DNA from: Steroidobacter denitrificans | GTDB lineage: Bacteria; Pseudomonadota; Gammaproteobacteria; Steroidobacterales; Steroidobacteraceae | DNA length: 64,000 bases | Reading direction: 5' to 3' | NCBI RefSeq assembly: GCF_001579945.1 | Contig: NZ_CP011971.1 | Span: 682,001-746,000, forward strand | Shown here: positions 8,196-16,899 of the stretch, piece by piece | Layout: each line of letters opens with the position of its first letter | How positions within the stretch are numbered: the first letter of the stretch is position 1 | The notes under the pieces: model-generated | What the model was told of the DNA's origin: nothing | What the model saw: the letters and a program-made list of their open reading frames with translations, nothing else | Databases searched by the model: none | Program-made: the position numbers and the translations under genes

Positions 8196-9344
8196 CTATG
8201 ATGCCGCAGGACGGCCTGGTGACTGCGTCGTCACGGAAGCCGAGGAGTCCGTCCGTCCGTCCGTCCGTCCGCGGCACACCGGACTTTCCAGAAGATCGTG
8301 CAGCTTTCGGATGACCTGCTCGGGCGTGATCAGATCCATGACGCCGGCACGTTCGATCTTGGTGGTCCAGGGCAGTTTTGCGGCGGGTTTGCCATGATAC
8401 TTGCGGGCGGCCGCGTCGTATTGGTCCACGCACCATTGCCGGCTGAGATAGGGGCCGCTGCGCGCCGGATTGGTTGCCGCATACAGACCGATCACGGGGG
8501 TGCCCACCGCGCCGGCCATGTGCGCCGGTCCAGAGTCCGGCGTCAGCAATACGGCGGCACGTTCGATCGTCGCCAGGAATTCCAGAAGCGTGTCCTGGCC
8601 GATCGTGTTGCGGCATTCGCGGCGCATATGTCCAAGAATCGAGTCGCCCATGCGCCGCTCGGTCTCGCTGCGGCCGCCGCACAGCACCACCTGCATTCCC
8701 AAGGTCGCCACCGCATGATCGGCGACTTGTGCATAGTGTTCGGCACGCCAATTGCGCAGCGGATGGCTGGCGCAGGGGCTGATGAGCAGGGTGGATACGG
8801 CAGGGTCGGGGATGATCCGCCGGGCATAGTCGCGGGCCGCGTCGGGGATCGGAATATCCCAGCGCAACTGCCTGTCGACCTGGAAATACTCGGCGAACCC
8901 GAACAGGGAATCCAGGACATGCTGCCGCCGCCTGGGATGGATGCGCCGGGTCGTGAACAGCCACTGCAGTTCGCGTGCGCGCGCACGATCGAAGCCCAGT
9001 CTGATGCGCGCGGGCACCAGCGTGGAGAGTATGCTGGCGCGCAGGGCCAGTTGCATATGCATGAGCACGTCGAAGCGGCGCCCGCGCATGGCGTGCGCCA
9101 GGTTGCGGGCTGACTTCAGAAGACTGCCCTTGTCGAGCACGATGAACTCGATGTCGGGTATGTGGCCGAACAGCTTGGCTTCCACGCGTCCGATGATCCA
9201 GGTGAAGCGCGCCGTCGGCCAGGCGCACTGCAGGCTGCGCACCACGGGCAATACGTGACAGGTATCGCCGATGGCCGAGAGCCGCAGGATGCAGACGCTT
9301 TCCGGAGGGTTGATGGATGCGGAGGGCATTACCTTACTCTTCAT
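8196..9344 (-). CDS. ADP-heptose:LPS heptosyltransferase family protein (GT9)
   Basis: The enzyme would transfer a heptose (or related sugar) to the LPS inner core on the cytoplasmic face. The 382-residue protein has the GT9 N-terminal motif ILRLSAIGDTCHVLPVVRSL and the C-terminal sugar-nucleotide motif DSGPAHMAGAVGTPVIGLYA. The family core ends near the helix VIRKLHDLLES. The last ~27 residues include a TDGRTDG stretch encoded by a GTCC tetranucleotide tract (8247-8271). An alternative start is the ATG at 9329. The neighbours KdkA-like kinase, acyltransferases and waaA confirm an LPS context. Heptosyltransferase I versus II is not decided. Confidence 0.9.
   Translation of the reverse strand: MKSKVMPSASINPPESVCILRLSAIGDTCHVLPVVRSLQCAWPTARFTWIIGRVEAKLFGHIPDIEFIVLDKGSLLKSARNLAHAMRGRRFDVLMHMQLALRASILSTLVPARIRLGFDRARARELQWLFTTRRIHPRRRQHVLDSLFGFAEYFQVDRQLRWDIPIPDAARDYARRIIPDPAVSTLLISPCASHPLRNWRAEHYAQVADHAVATLGMQVVLCGGRSETERRMGDSILGHMRRECRNTIGQDTLLEFLATIERAAVLLTPDSGPAHMAGAVGTPVIGLYAATNPARSGPYLSRQWCVDQYDAAARKYHGKPAAKLPWTTKIERAGVMDLITPEQVIRKLHDLLESPVCRGRTDGRTDSSASVTTQSPGRPAAS
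8247..8271. repeat. GTCC tetranucleotide tract, six copies
   Basis: Six uninterrupted GTCC units plus one G lie inside the 3' end of the heptosyltransferase gene. A change of one unit would shift the frame of the C-terminal tail only. At least one other frame through the tract stays open past 8182. Confidence 0.95.
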
Positions 9345-9440
9345 GTATCGCTATTCTTGCACGTACTTGCCGCCAACGGCCGCCGTCCTGGGTTCGTGAT
9401 ACCCGTGCCGATCCATCCTGTCGATCAATCCAGCCATTCC

Positions 9441-10358
9441 ATGGTCCATGACGACCCGGACGGCTCGTACGAGAATTCCTGCAGCGATGCGGGAGGCGGC
9501 GGCAATTCCACGGCAGCGCCCATCGAGGAACGGTTTTTCGCTGTCCCCGGCGGCGGTATCCTGTACGACCCCGCATGCGTGGAACTGCCGACGGACCGGT
9601 CTGCGGATCGTCTGGCCAATGCTCTGTTCGATCGTTCCCATTGGGCGTCGCTGGGTGTGCTGGAGGAGTTCGCGGGCGGGCGCGGTTCGGTTGCGTTGAT
9701 TCGCATGGGTATGCGCGCCGGTTCCAGCAATGATGGGCAAATCGCGAACGCGCAGGCATGGGTGCTGAGGCATTATCGGCGCGGCGGCTGGGCGGCCCGA
9801 TTTTCCGCCGATCGCTACTTCTGGCTGGGGACGGACCGCGCACGTTCGTTCCTGGAATGGCGTCTGCTTGCGCAACTGCGCCGCCAAGGACTCCCCGTAC
9901 CGCATCCGGTCGCTGCGCGCTATGTGCGCAGGAACTGTACTTATCGGGCGGATCTGCTCACCTCCTGGTTGCCCGCGACACGTACCTTGGCGGAGGCGAT
10001 CACCGGGGCGGAACTGCCGTCTGCCCTATGGTCCATGGTAGGCCGGACGATTGCGGCGTTTCATCGCGAGGGGGTGCAGCACCCGGATCTCAATGCCGCT
10101 AATATTCTGCTGCGCGAGGATCTGCTGGAGGGATGGAAAGACGGTCGTACTGAGGATCCGGTAGATGCCGTGCTGGCGCCACCCGTCCATTTGCTCGATT
10201 TCGATCGTGGCCGGATTCGTGCGCGCGGCGCCTGGGAGGGGCGGGTGCTGGCGCGGCTGGCGCGGTCGCTGCGCAAGATCCGCCGGCTACACGTGGACGT
10301 GAGGTTCTCGGAAGCGAACTGGCTTGCGCTCATGGAGGGGTATGAGCACGGATTATGA
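9441..10358 (+). CDS. kdkA: 3-deoxy-D-manno-octulosonic acid (Kdo) kinase, KdkA/WaaP family
   Basis: This 305-residue LPS kinase would phosphorylate Kdo in the inner core, using ATP at the cytoplasmic face. The eukaryotic-like kinase motifs are visible. The catalytic loop is GVQHPDLNAANILL, with the Asp that acts as base, and the metal-binding Asp lies in LLDFDRGRI. The preceding conserved segment FRHYRRGG-like reads WVLRHYRRGGWAARFS. The ATG at 9441 is chosen; the upstream part of the open frame overlaps the divergent heptosyltransferase and looks non-coding. The N-terminal ~35 residues are low in conservation, so a later start is possible. KdkA is favoured over WaaP by length and catalytic loop. 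Confidence 0.87.
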   Translation: MVHDDPDGSYENSCSDAGGGGNSTAAPIEERFFAVPGGGILYDPACVELPTDRSADRLANALFDRSHWASLGVLEEFAGGRGSVALIRMGMRAGSSNDGQIANAQAWVLRHYRRGGWAARFSADRYFWLGTDRARSFLEWRLLAQLRRQGLPVPHPVAARYVRRNCTYRADLLTSWLPATRTLAEAITGAELPSALWSMVGRTIAAFHREGVQHPDLNAANILLREDLLEGWKDGRTEDPVDAVLAPPVHLLDFDRGRIRARGAWEGRVLARLARSLRKIRRLHVDVRFSEANWLALMEGYEHGL

Positions 10359-10433
10359 GCCGGCGTTACGGCATCCGATCCGGCATGGATGTGCCGCAGC
10401 CCACGAGCGGCCGTTGCCCAGGAGCGCTCCTGG

Positions 10434-11453
10434 CTAACGCTCCGGATCCGATTCCTTGCGGTAATAGTCGGGATAATCCGGCACCAGGCCCTTGAAACGC
10501 CGGTGCACCCATAAATATTGCGCCGGCACCTTGCGTATTTGTGCCTCGATCAGTTCGTTGAATCGCCTTGCATCGGCAGCGGGATCGTCGCTGGGAAAAT
10601 CATCGAGCGCCGGATGAATCACCATCCGGTAGCCTCCTTTGGGTAGGCGCTCCTGGAAGAACGGCAGCACGGCGGCTCCCGTCATCCGTGCCAGGCGCGA
10701 GGTGGCCGTGTTGGTCGCCGCGGGGATCCCGAAGAATTCGACCATTTGTGCGCCTTTCTTGCGGTAGGCCTGATCCGGCGCGTACCACACCGGTTCGTTG
10801 CTTTTTAGCGCAGTGATCAAGTTGCGCACATCATCGCGGGGGATGGCCCGCTTCGCACGCAGTCCCCGGTTGCGCATCAAAAAACGCTCCATGACCGGAT
10901 TCTTTGTCGGGCGATACATGATGTTTGTCGGCAGCTCCATGGCCAGCACCCGTCCGCCGATTTCCACCGTCGTGAAATGGGCACTGAGCAGGATGGCGCC
11001 ACGGCCGCGGGCCAGTGCGGCGTGCAGATGCTCCATGCCTTCCAGCTGTGTCAATGAGCTGATGCGCTCATCGGGACTCCACCAGCTCATCGCAGTTTCG
11101 AACAGGCCGATGCCGATGCTGTGGAAATGATCCCGCAGCAATTGCTCGCGTTTCGCTTCGGTGCATTCGGGAAAGCACAGTGCCAGATTACGCCGGGCAA
11201 TATGCGCGAACGACAGGGGCAGGTGTGCAGCCACATCGCCGATCCGGCGGCCGAGCCATAGCAGGACCGGGTAGGGCACGGGTTCCAGCAGCCTCAGCAT
11301 GCCCAGCGCGATCCAGGTAGGCCAGTAGCGGGGATGCCAAAGGCGCCTCCTCCCCTGCCGGGCCGATGGCCCGATAGGGGAGGAGGGTTTCGCTGCGTGT
11401 TGTGTGGCCGAAACGTCGCTCGAGACGGGTGCGTGGCGTTTGCCCTGGTTCAT
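10434..11453 (-). CDS. LpxL/HtrB-family lipid A acyltransferase (second of a pair)
   Basis: This 339-residue inner-membrane acyltransferase would add a secondary acyl chain to Kdo-lipid A. After a variable ~35-residue N terminus comes a membrane helix (YWPTWIALGMLRLLEPVPYP), then the HX4E catalytic motif in LLSAHFTTVEIGG. The C-terminal part VPAQYLWVHRRFKG is typical of the family. The ATG at 11453 overlaps the stop codon of the upstream paralogue as ATGA, which fixes the start and implies translational coupling. A GCCAGGAGCGCTCCTGGC palindrome lies at the stop codon. LpxL versus LpxM type cannot be settled here. Confidence 0.9.
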   Translation of the reverse strand: MNQGKRHAPVSSDVSATQHAAKPSSPIGPSARQGRRRLWHPRYWPTWIALGMLRLLEPVPYPVLLWLGRRIGDVAAHLPLSFAHIARRNLALCFPECTEAKREQLLRDHFHSIGIGLFETAMSWWSPDERISSLTQLEGMEHLHAALARGRGAILLSAHFTTVEIGGRVLAMELPTNIMYRPTKNPVMERFLMRNRGLRAKRAIPRDDVRNLITALKSNEPVWYAPDQAYRKKGAQMVEFFGIPAATNTATSRLARMTGAAVLPFFQERLPKGGYRMVIHPALDDFPSDDPAADARRFNELIEAQIRKVPAQYLWVHRRFKGLVPDYPDYYRKESDPER

Positions 11454-12418
11454 GTGCGGTAGGGATCCACGGCGGTGCCGGACTGTTGGAAGCGTTTGTA
11501 GGCCCACAGGTATTGCGCCGGAACGGTCCGGGTATGTTCCTCGATCATTTCGTGGAAGCGCCGGGTATCGGCGATCGGATCATCGGATGGAAAGTTTTCG
11601 ATGGGGGGATGGATGCGCACCGTGTAGCCTGTGTCGTCTGCGCGCCGTTCGGGGAAGAAGGGTAACACCACAGCACCTGAAATCCGGGCAAGCCGGGAAG
11701 TGGCGATATTGGAGGCCGCCGGATGGCCGAACAGGGGTACAAGCGCGCTGTTTTTGTCGGTGAATCTTTGATCAGGCGCATACCAGACGGGCAGATTATT
11801 ACGTAAATTCTGCAGCAGATCGCGGATCTGTTCGCTGGAGATCGCCTGCACGGTATGCCGGGATCGTCCACGTCGGGACAATTCCGCGATCAATGCATTG
11901 CGTGGCGTGAGATACATGATACTAGTCGGCCCCAGCAGGGTCAGTGCCCGTGCGCCGATCTCCAAGGTGGTGAAATGCGCGCTGAGCAACAGTGCGCCGC
12001 GGCCCTTGGCTAGCGCCGTCTGCAAATGCTCGATACCCTCGATGCGGATCAGTTTGCGCATCCGCGCATCGCTTGCCCACCAGACCAGGCCGGTTTCCAG
12101 CAGTGCGCAACCGAGCGATTCAAAATGCTGCCGCAGCAGACGAGTGCGTTCCTCGGTCGTCAGCGTCGGCAGGCACATGGCGATATTGACGGCGGCGACA
12201 TGGCGGGCGCGGCGGCTGAACCGGTAGGCAATGCGCCCCAGCATTCGTCCGCAGGCCAGCTGAAACGACAGCGGCAACAAGTTCAAGAGCCTCACCAATG
12301 CCAGGCCCAGCCACATCGCCCAGTATCGAGGCCCCAGGAAGCGGTACAGCGGTATGCGCTGCGGCTCCTGCGACGGTGGTCGGCGCGCGCGCCTGATCGG
12401 TGTTTGTTCGAGTACCAT
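11450..12418 (-). CDS. LpxL/HtrB-family lipid A acyltransferase (first of a pair)
   Basis: This 322-residue paralogue of the next gene likely performs the other late acylation of lipid A. The N-terminal membrane helix (AMWLGLALVRLLNLLPLSF) precedes the HX4E motif in LLSAHFTTLEIGA, and TVPAQYLWAYKRFQ lies at the C terminus. The ATG at 12418 was chosen because the extra 30 residues of the longer frame run into the divergent waaA promoter region. The stop TGA overlaps the next start by 4 nt. The two genes are likely an operon transcribed away from waaA. Confidence 0.9.
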   Translation of the reverse strand: MVLEQTPIRRARRPPSQEPQRIPLYRFLGPRYWAMWLGLALVRLLNLLPLSFQLACGRMLGRIAYRFSRRARHVAAVNIAMCLPTLTTEERTRLLRQHFESLGCALLETGLVWWASDARMRKLIRIEGIEHLQTALAKGRGALLLSAHFTTLEIGARALTLLGPTSIMYLTPRNALIAELSRRGRSRHTVQAISSEQIRDLLQNLRNNLPVWYAPDQRFTDKNSALVPLFGHPAASNIATSRLARISGAVVLPFFPERRADDTGYTVRIHPPIENFPSDDPIADTRRFHEMIEEHTRTVPAQYLWAYKRFQQSGTAVDPYRT

Positions 12419-12509
12419 CTGCGCGCCTGAGAACGCCGGGTCGAGCCTGGAGAGGCGGGACCGTAAATCGAGAGGGGAATGGTAGAGAGATCCATGACGA
12501 TACCGCAAT

Positions 12510-13781
12510 ATGCAGCGCTTGATTTATAACGTTCTGGTACATCTCGCCACGCCGCCGGCTCTGGCCGCAATTCTTTTGCGCGGGCTGCGCAATCCTGCTC
12601 ATCGAGGCCGCCTCGGCGAGCGCCTGGGTTATGTTCGACTGGATGCTGCCGGCGATGCGTCGGACCGGCTATGGATCCATGCGGTATCGGTCGGGGAGGT
12701 CCAGGCGGCCGCGGTGTTGTTGCGGAGCTTGCAGCGGCGGTATCCGCGATACCGCTTGCTGGTGACGACGGCCACGCCCACGGGCGCCCGGCGGGTTCGC
12801 GATCTGTTCGGCGACCAGGTGCAGCACGCCTACTTGCCGTACGATCTGCCGGGCGCGGTACGGCGTTTCCTGTCGGCTGCACGTCCTGCGATCGCCATCG
12901 TCATGGAACGGGAAATCTGGCCTAACCTGTTTTGCGAATGCGCCGGGCGCGGCATCCCGGTGCTGTTGGCGAGCGCCCGACTCACGGAACGGTCGATGCG
13001 GTTGCACCGCAGATTTGCTGCATTGTTTGCACCTGCGCTGGACAAGGTCATCGTTGCGGCACAAACGGCGGCGGATGCACAACGATTCCTGGCCATCGGT
13101 GCACCGGCGCCGCAGGTGCATGTGACCGGCAATATAAAGTTCGACATGGAAGTCGATGAGGGCCTGCCCCAGGCAGGCGATGCATTGCGTGCGGCGCAGT
13201 TTCCAGACCGCTTGGTATGGGTTGCCGGCAGCACACATGAAGGCGAGGAGGATGTGTTGCTGGATGCGCATCGACGCGTATGCCTGCAGCATCCGGGCTG
13301 TCTGCTGGTTCTTGCGCCACGCCATCCTGAGCGATTCGATCCGGTTCGCGCCTGTCTGAAGGCGCGCGGCGTGCGTTTCGCGTCGCGTTCGGCCGGTACG
13401 TCGGTCGGGGCCGATACCGAGGTGCTGCTGGTCGATACGCTAGGCGAGTTGATGCTGTTCTATGCCGCCGGCGATATCGCCTTCGTCGGCGGCAGCCTGG
13501 TGCCTGTCGGTGGTCACAACCTGCTCGAACCCGCTGTGCTGGCCCGCCCCATCGTGGTGGGACCGTACAATTTCAATGGCCCGGATATCGCGCGGATGTT
13601 TCTGGATAGCGGTGCTGCCGTGGAAGCCGCCTCGGCAGCACCGCTGGCGAAAATCATCATCGAACTGGCGGGTGATACCGCACGGCGCGTAGCCATGGGG
13701 CATCTGGGGCGGCGGATCGTGACGGACAATCGTGGTGCAGCGGCGCACATGGTGCAGCTCATCGAAGCATCGCTGCGCTGA
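12510..13781 (+). CDS. waaA: Kdo transferase
   Basis: WaaA (KdtA) adds Kdo from CMP-Kdo to the lipid IVA precursor at the inner membrane. The 423-residue protein has the usual length, an N-terminal membrane anchor (NVLVHLATPPALAAILL) and the GT30 motif LWIHAVSVGEVQAA. The C-terminal Rossmann domain carries GSTHEGEED and the nucleotide-binding signature VPVGGHNLLEPAVL. It is divergent from the two acyltransferases that act on its product, with about 90 bp between the starts. Mono- versus bifunctionality cannot be judged. Confidence 0.96.
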   Translation: MQRLIYNVLVHLATPPALAAILLRGLRNPAHRGRLGERLGYVRLDAAGDASDRLWIHAVSVGEVQAAAVLLRSLQRRYPRYRLLVTTATPTGARRVRDLFGDQVQHAYLPYDLPGAVRRFLSAARPAIAIVMEREIWPNLFCECAGRGIPVLLASARLTERSMRLHRRFAALFAPALDKVIVAAQTAADAQRFLAIGAPAPQVHVTGNIKFDMEVDEGLPQAGDALRAAQFPDRLVWVAGSTHEGEEDVLLDAHRRVCLQHPGCLLVLAPRHPERFDPVRACLKARGVRFASRSAGTSVGADTEVLLVDTLGELMLFYAAGDIAFVGGSLVPVGGHNLLEPAVLARPIVVGPYNFNGPDIARMFLDSGAAVEAASAAPLAKIIIELAGDTARRVAMGHLGRRIVTDNRGAAAHMVQLIEASLR

Positions 13782-13859
13782 AACGGCCCTTGGCGGCTGG
13801 GTTTGCGGGCACGCTCGGACTCGGGTGCAGTGCCGGGGCGCGAGGATGCGGCATGTCAT

Positions 13860-14432
13860 TCAGATGCAGGACTGGACGCCAGGCTGATGCAGGGCGCAGA
13901 GCCGCGCGCGGGTGTTTTCGTCGTTCTCGAAGGTGGCCAGAGGATAGGCGCAGCACAAGGTGAAACTGTACAGACGAGTGAGCTCGTTCCAGAGGTCTTC
14001 CACCTCGACCGCACAGCGGCGACGGCCGGCGGCCGCCAGCAGCGGTACGACCTCGCTGAACACACATACGGGCTGGCCGCGCGCTGCCGCTTGTCGAATC
14101 AGCTGGCCCATGCTGTGATGGAAACGTTGTCGGTCCGGGCAGCCATCGATCATGAAGCTGTCCAGTGCTCGATGTGCGTCCAGCGTGATATAGCGATAGG
14201 CAGCCGCGAGAGCCGCGGGTGCCAGGCCCATAGAGTTCAACCGCGTCTCGATGCGTTCGCGATGCTGCATCGTCGTGAGCGCCACGCCGGTGCAGTTTGC
14301 ATCGATGGCATCGCGCAGGTAGCTACAGGCGGCTTCGATGAGCGCTTCATCCGTTTCGAAGAACTGCGCGAAGTGCGCAGCGTGTGCAGAATTCATCAGC
14401 TCGAAGCCGTACGTGATCGTTTGACGGATCAT
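13860..14432 (-). CDS. MEDS-domain (DcmR-like sensory domain) protein
   Basis: The 190-residue product is a single MEDS domain. The N-terminal signature AAHFAQFFETDEALIEAACSY and an internal TLDAHRALDSFMIDG match the family. MEDS domains are usually sensory modules fused to or encoded with histidine kinases, anti-sigma factors or methylotrophy regulators such as DcmR. Here no output domain or kinase gene is adjacent. The start is uncertain: ATGs at 14432 and 14396 are both plausible and neither has a clear ribosome binding site. Confidence 0.75.
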   Translation of the reverse strand: MIRQTITYGFELMNSAHAAHFAQFFETDEALIEAACSYLRDAIDANCTGVALTTMQHRERIETRLNSMGLAPAALAAAYRYITLDAHRALDSFMIDGCPDRQRFHHSMGQLIRQAAARGQPVCVFSEVVPLLAAAGRRRCAVEVEDLWNELTRLYSFTLCCAYPLATFENDENTRARLCALHQPGVQSCI

Positions 14433-14668
14433 AGACGGAGCAGGTGTCTTCCGCAGTGCTGATTTCCGAACTTGACTGGATCGGTATTTCGGTGGAGCAG
14501 GTCTTTTCAAGTCGACGCGCAGCAGCAATCCTCATGCCGTTCAGATGTCCGGCGGCAGCCGGGGTGCACATAATGCAGCAGACTGTCAAAAACAGCGACG
14601 GATGTCATGAATCGAAAAGCGGGCTACGCTGGGCAGGTCGAAATACGAGAGCGATACGGGGCGAGCGA

Positions 14669-15166
14669 ATGTTCAAACGATTGCTGCGGACTGCGAGTCT
14701 TGCCATTGCGACGATCGGTGCGTTTCAGTGTGCCGCCGCGGCGAGCTTGGGTTACGACCCTCTGGCAGATCCGTTCGATCAGTATCATCAGGCGGTCGAG
14801 CGTGCCCGGACGGATGGCAAACTGGTGCTGATCATTGCCGGCGGAGATTGGTGTAGCTGGTGTCATCGCCTGGATCGTTTCATCGAGCGAAACGGCGAGA
14901 TTCGGCAAGCGCTTGATGAGGCGTTCGTCACGATCAAGGTCTATGTCGGCGATGAAAACTACAACGAGCTCTTTTTTTCACAATTGCCGGCCGCGCGCGG
15001 CGCACCGCACTTCTGGATCGTTTCGCCGCAGCGCGATGTGCTGGCCTCGCAGTCCACGGGTGTTCTCGAACAGGGTCGGCGCGACTACGACAAGCAGGCA
15101 TTTTTATCCTTTATCGAGCGCTGGAAAATGCGTGATCGTCTCGCCGCCGTTGCTGTCGGATCCTAA
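14669..15166 (+). CDS. Secreted thioredoxin-fold protein
   Basis: This 165-residue protein has a signal peptide (residues 1-24, ending near QCAAAASLG), so it should act in the periplasm. A thioredoxin-7/DUF255-like domain carries the redox motif WCSWCHRL, followed by IKVYVGDENYNE. The cis-proline region of the fold is GAPHFWIVS. It probably acts in disulfide reduction or protein repair, but a specific substrate cannot be named. The ATG at 14669 gives a clean signal peptide; the longer frame upstream looks non-coding. Confidence 0.8.
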   Translation: MFKRLLRTASLAIATIGAFQCAAAASLGYDPLADPFDQYHQAVERARTDGKLVLIIAGGDWCSWCHRLDRFIERNGEIRQALDEAFVTIKVYVGDENYNELFFSQLPAARGAPHFWIVSPQRDVLASQSTGVLEQGRRDYDKQAFLSFIERWKMRDRLAAVAVGS

Positions 15167-15240
15167 CCTCGGCGCACGTCATCCTCAGGGTATGTCATCG
15201 CTGGCGCGTCCTTGTGGACAGTGCCGTATTCGGAATACTT

Positions 15241-16404
15241 TCAACGATCGGATCGGTTCCGTGATTGGCCGAACTGCATTTCCAGGGCGATGCCGACTTC
15301 CGGGCTCATGGTGCGCGCTTCCGTCAGCCGGCGACGAGGCCATTCCATACCGCCGCGCAGTTCCAGAATCAGCCACTCCGGTGTCAGTTGGCGGCGCATG
15401 ATCAGACGTCCGGAATAACGGGTGAGCGGGACTTCATTTTCGGTGGCGCCGTCCACCTGTATCTGCCAGGCCAGCCCGGAGCGCTCGCTGAGACTCTGAA
15501 ACAATGTGACCTGGGAGTACCACTCCAGCCCGACGGTTTCTTCCGTGAACTTGCCGAGGTTGCCCCAGCGCAGCAGGAATCGACGGCTGAGCGCGCGATC
15601 CAGGTTGACGCGCGTGGTCGTACCGAAACCTTCCGAATTCTGCCAAAAAACCGTTTCGCGGGCAGTGATCACGTAGTGATCCGCAAATGTCCTCACGATC
15701 TCGTAGCGCAGGCGTGTAAAGGGATCGAGCGGCAGGTCGACACGTACGCCAAGGCCCGCGTCGAAATCGTTGCCCGTACGTCTGGGGTTCGAATAACCCA
15801 GACCCACCAGAACGCTTTCATTCTCCAGGTTGCCGAATTGCCGGGTCGGCAGCGCCTCGAAATCGGATTCGGTGTCGCTGATGAAATTATCTTCGCCCAT
15901 GCGCCCGATGAATGCCGAGATACGCTTGTTCCACTGCGGCAGCTGCAGGTGCACCCGGAAGCGCAGTCGCGGATCGAGGCCGCTGTATTCGCTCCATAAG
16001 CCGCCCGCCGATACCGTGCCATGAGTTTGCCGGTATTGATCGTACAGATTCACGCCGCCGAACAGCCCGTCCAGCCAGGCCGAGGAGGTGCAGGCGGAGA
16101 TCGTCAGGGTGCGGCGTACTTTCTGTAGTACACCGTTGAGGATGGTTTCGTCAGGTTCGCAGTCCTCGAGCGTGTTCTGGTCCTCTTCGGGCAGCTCTTG
16201 TTCCGGTGGCCGGAACACGCCGGCGGAAGCAGCTGCAGCTGCTTCCGCATACGACTCGGCGGATGATGATGCCAGGCAGGCGGCGGGCAGCGCACCCAGC
16301 AGTAGGAAGATCACCGGCCCGGCGCCTCGGTGCACCGGTGCCGTACCGCCGAGGCCGAGTTCCACTATGATGGGGGTTTCGAGCTTTCCCATGCTGGTGG
16401 TCAA
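15241..16404 (-). CDS. Putative outer-membrane beta-barrel protein of unknown family
   Basis: I do not recognise this protein (up to 387 residues). A hydrophobic segment (VIFLLLGALPAACLASS) looks like a signal peptide. It is followed by an acidic linker (PPEQELPEEDQNTLED) and then about 290 residues of alternating polar and aromatic strands (RLRFRVHLQLPQW, VLVGLGYSNP, TRLRYEIVRTF), as in outer-membrane barrels. The C terminus ends close to ALEMQFGQS. The start is either 16404 or the ATG at 16392. The 16404 start would lie only 2 nt from the divergent gloA start, so 16392 may be better. Confidence 0.6.
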   Translation of the reverse strand: MTTSMGKLETPIIVELGLGGTAPVHRGAGPVIFLLLGALPAACLASSSAESYAEAAAAASAGVFRPPEQELPEEDQNTLEDCEPDETILNGVLQKVRRTLTISACTSSAWLDGLFGGVNLYDQYRQTHGTVSAGGLWSEYSGLDPRLRFRVHLQLPQWNKRISAFIGRMGEDNFISDTESDFEALPTRQFGNLENESVLVGLGYSNPRRTGNDFDAGLGVRVDLPLDPFTRLRYEIVRTFADHYVITARETVFWQNSEGFGTTTRVNLDRALSRRFLLRWGNLGKFTEETVGLEWYSQVTLFQSLSERSGLAWQIQVDGATENEVPLTRYSGRLIMRRQLTPEWLILELRGGMEWPRRRLTEARTMSPEVGIALEMQFGQSRNRSDR

Positions 16405-16406
16405 CC

Positions 16407-16826
16407 ATGAAGTATTTGCATACGATGGTCAGAGTAACCGACGTGGCGGCCTCCATGCGCTTTTATTGCGATGCACTGGGTCTGCAGGAACAGCGTCGCA
16501 TCGACAACGAGCAGGGACGGTTCACCTTGATCTTCCTGGCGGCTCCCGGTGACGAACAGGCGCAGATCGAACTGACTCATAACTGGGAGCCTGCCTACTA
16601 TGGAATCGGCCGTGCTTTCGGGCATCTCGCCTATGAGGTCGAGGATATTTACGCGATCTGCCGGCGGCTGATGGAACATGACGTGATCATCAATCGGCCG
16701 CCCCGGGACGGGCGCATGGCCTTCGTACGATCTCCAGACCTGATTTCCATCGAATTGCTGCAGAAGGGAGCGCCGCTGCCCATCTGCGAGCCGTGGGTCT
16801 CCATGCCGAACCATGGCGAGTGGTGA
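16407..16826 (+). CDS. gloA: Lactoylglutathione lyase (glyoxalase I)
   Basis: GloA isomerises the hemithioacetal of methylglyoxal and glutathione to S-lactoylglutathione. The 139-residue protein matches the Ni-type bacterial enzyme in length. The four expected metal ligands are visible: His5 in KYLHTMVRV, Glu in QIELTHNW, His in FGHLAYEV and Glu in SIELLQ. It is divergent from the putative outer-membrane protein and convergent with tolC. Confidence 0.9.
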   Translation: MKYLHTMVRVTDVAASMRFYCDALGLQEQRRIDNEQGRFTLIFLAAPGDEQAQIELTHNWEPAYYGIGRAFGHLAYEVEDIYAICRRLMEHDVIINRPPRDGRMAFVRSPDLISIELLQKGAPLPICEPWVSMPNHGEW

Positions 16827-16899
16827 TTTCGATCGCGTGGATGAAACTGCACGCTGAGGATGAGGATCTGGCGGGCGGAAGATCTGGCGGGGGCAGGCT

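Noticed and set aside
10418-10433. 16-bp palindrome between kdkA and the acyltransferase gene as a bidirectional terminator
   Set aside because: It has no loop and no T run on either strand; terminator function is not supported.
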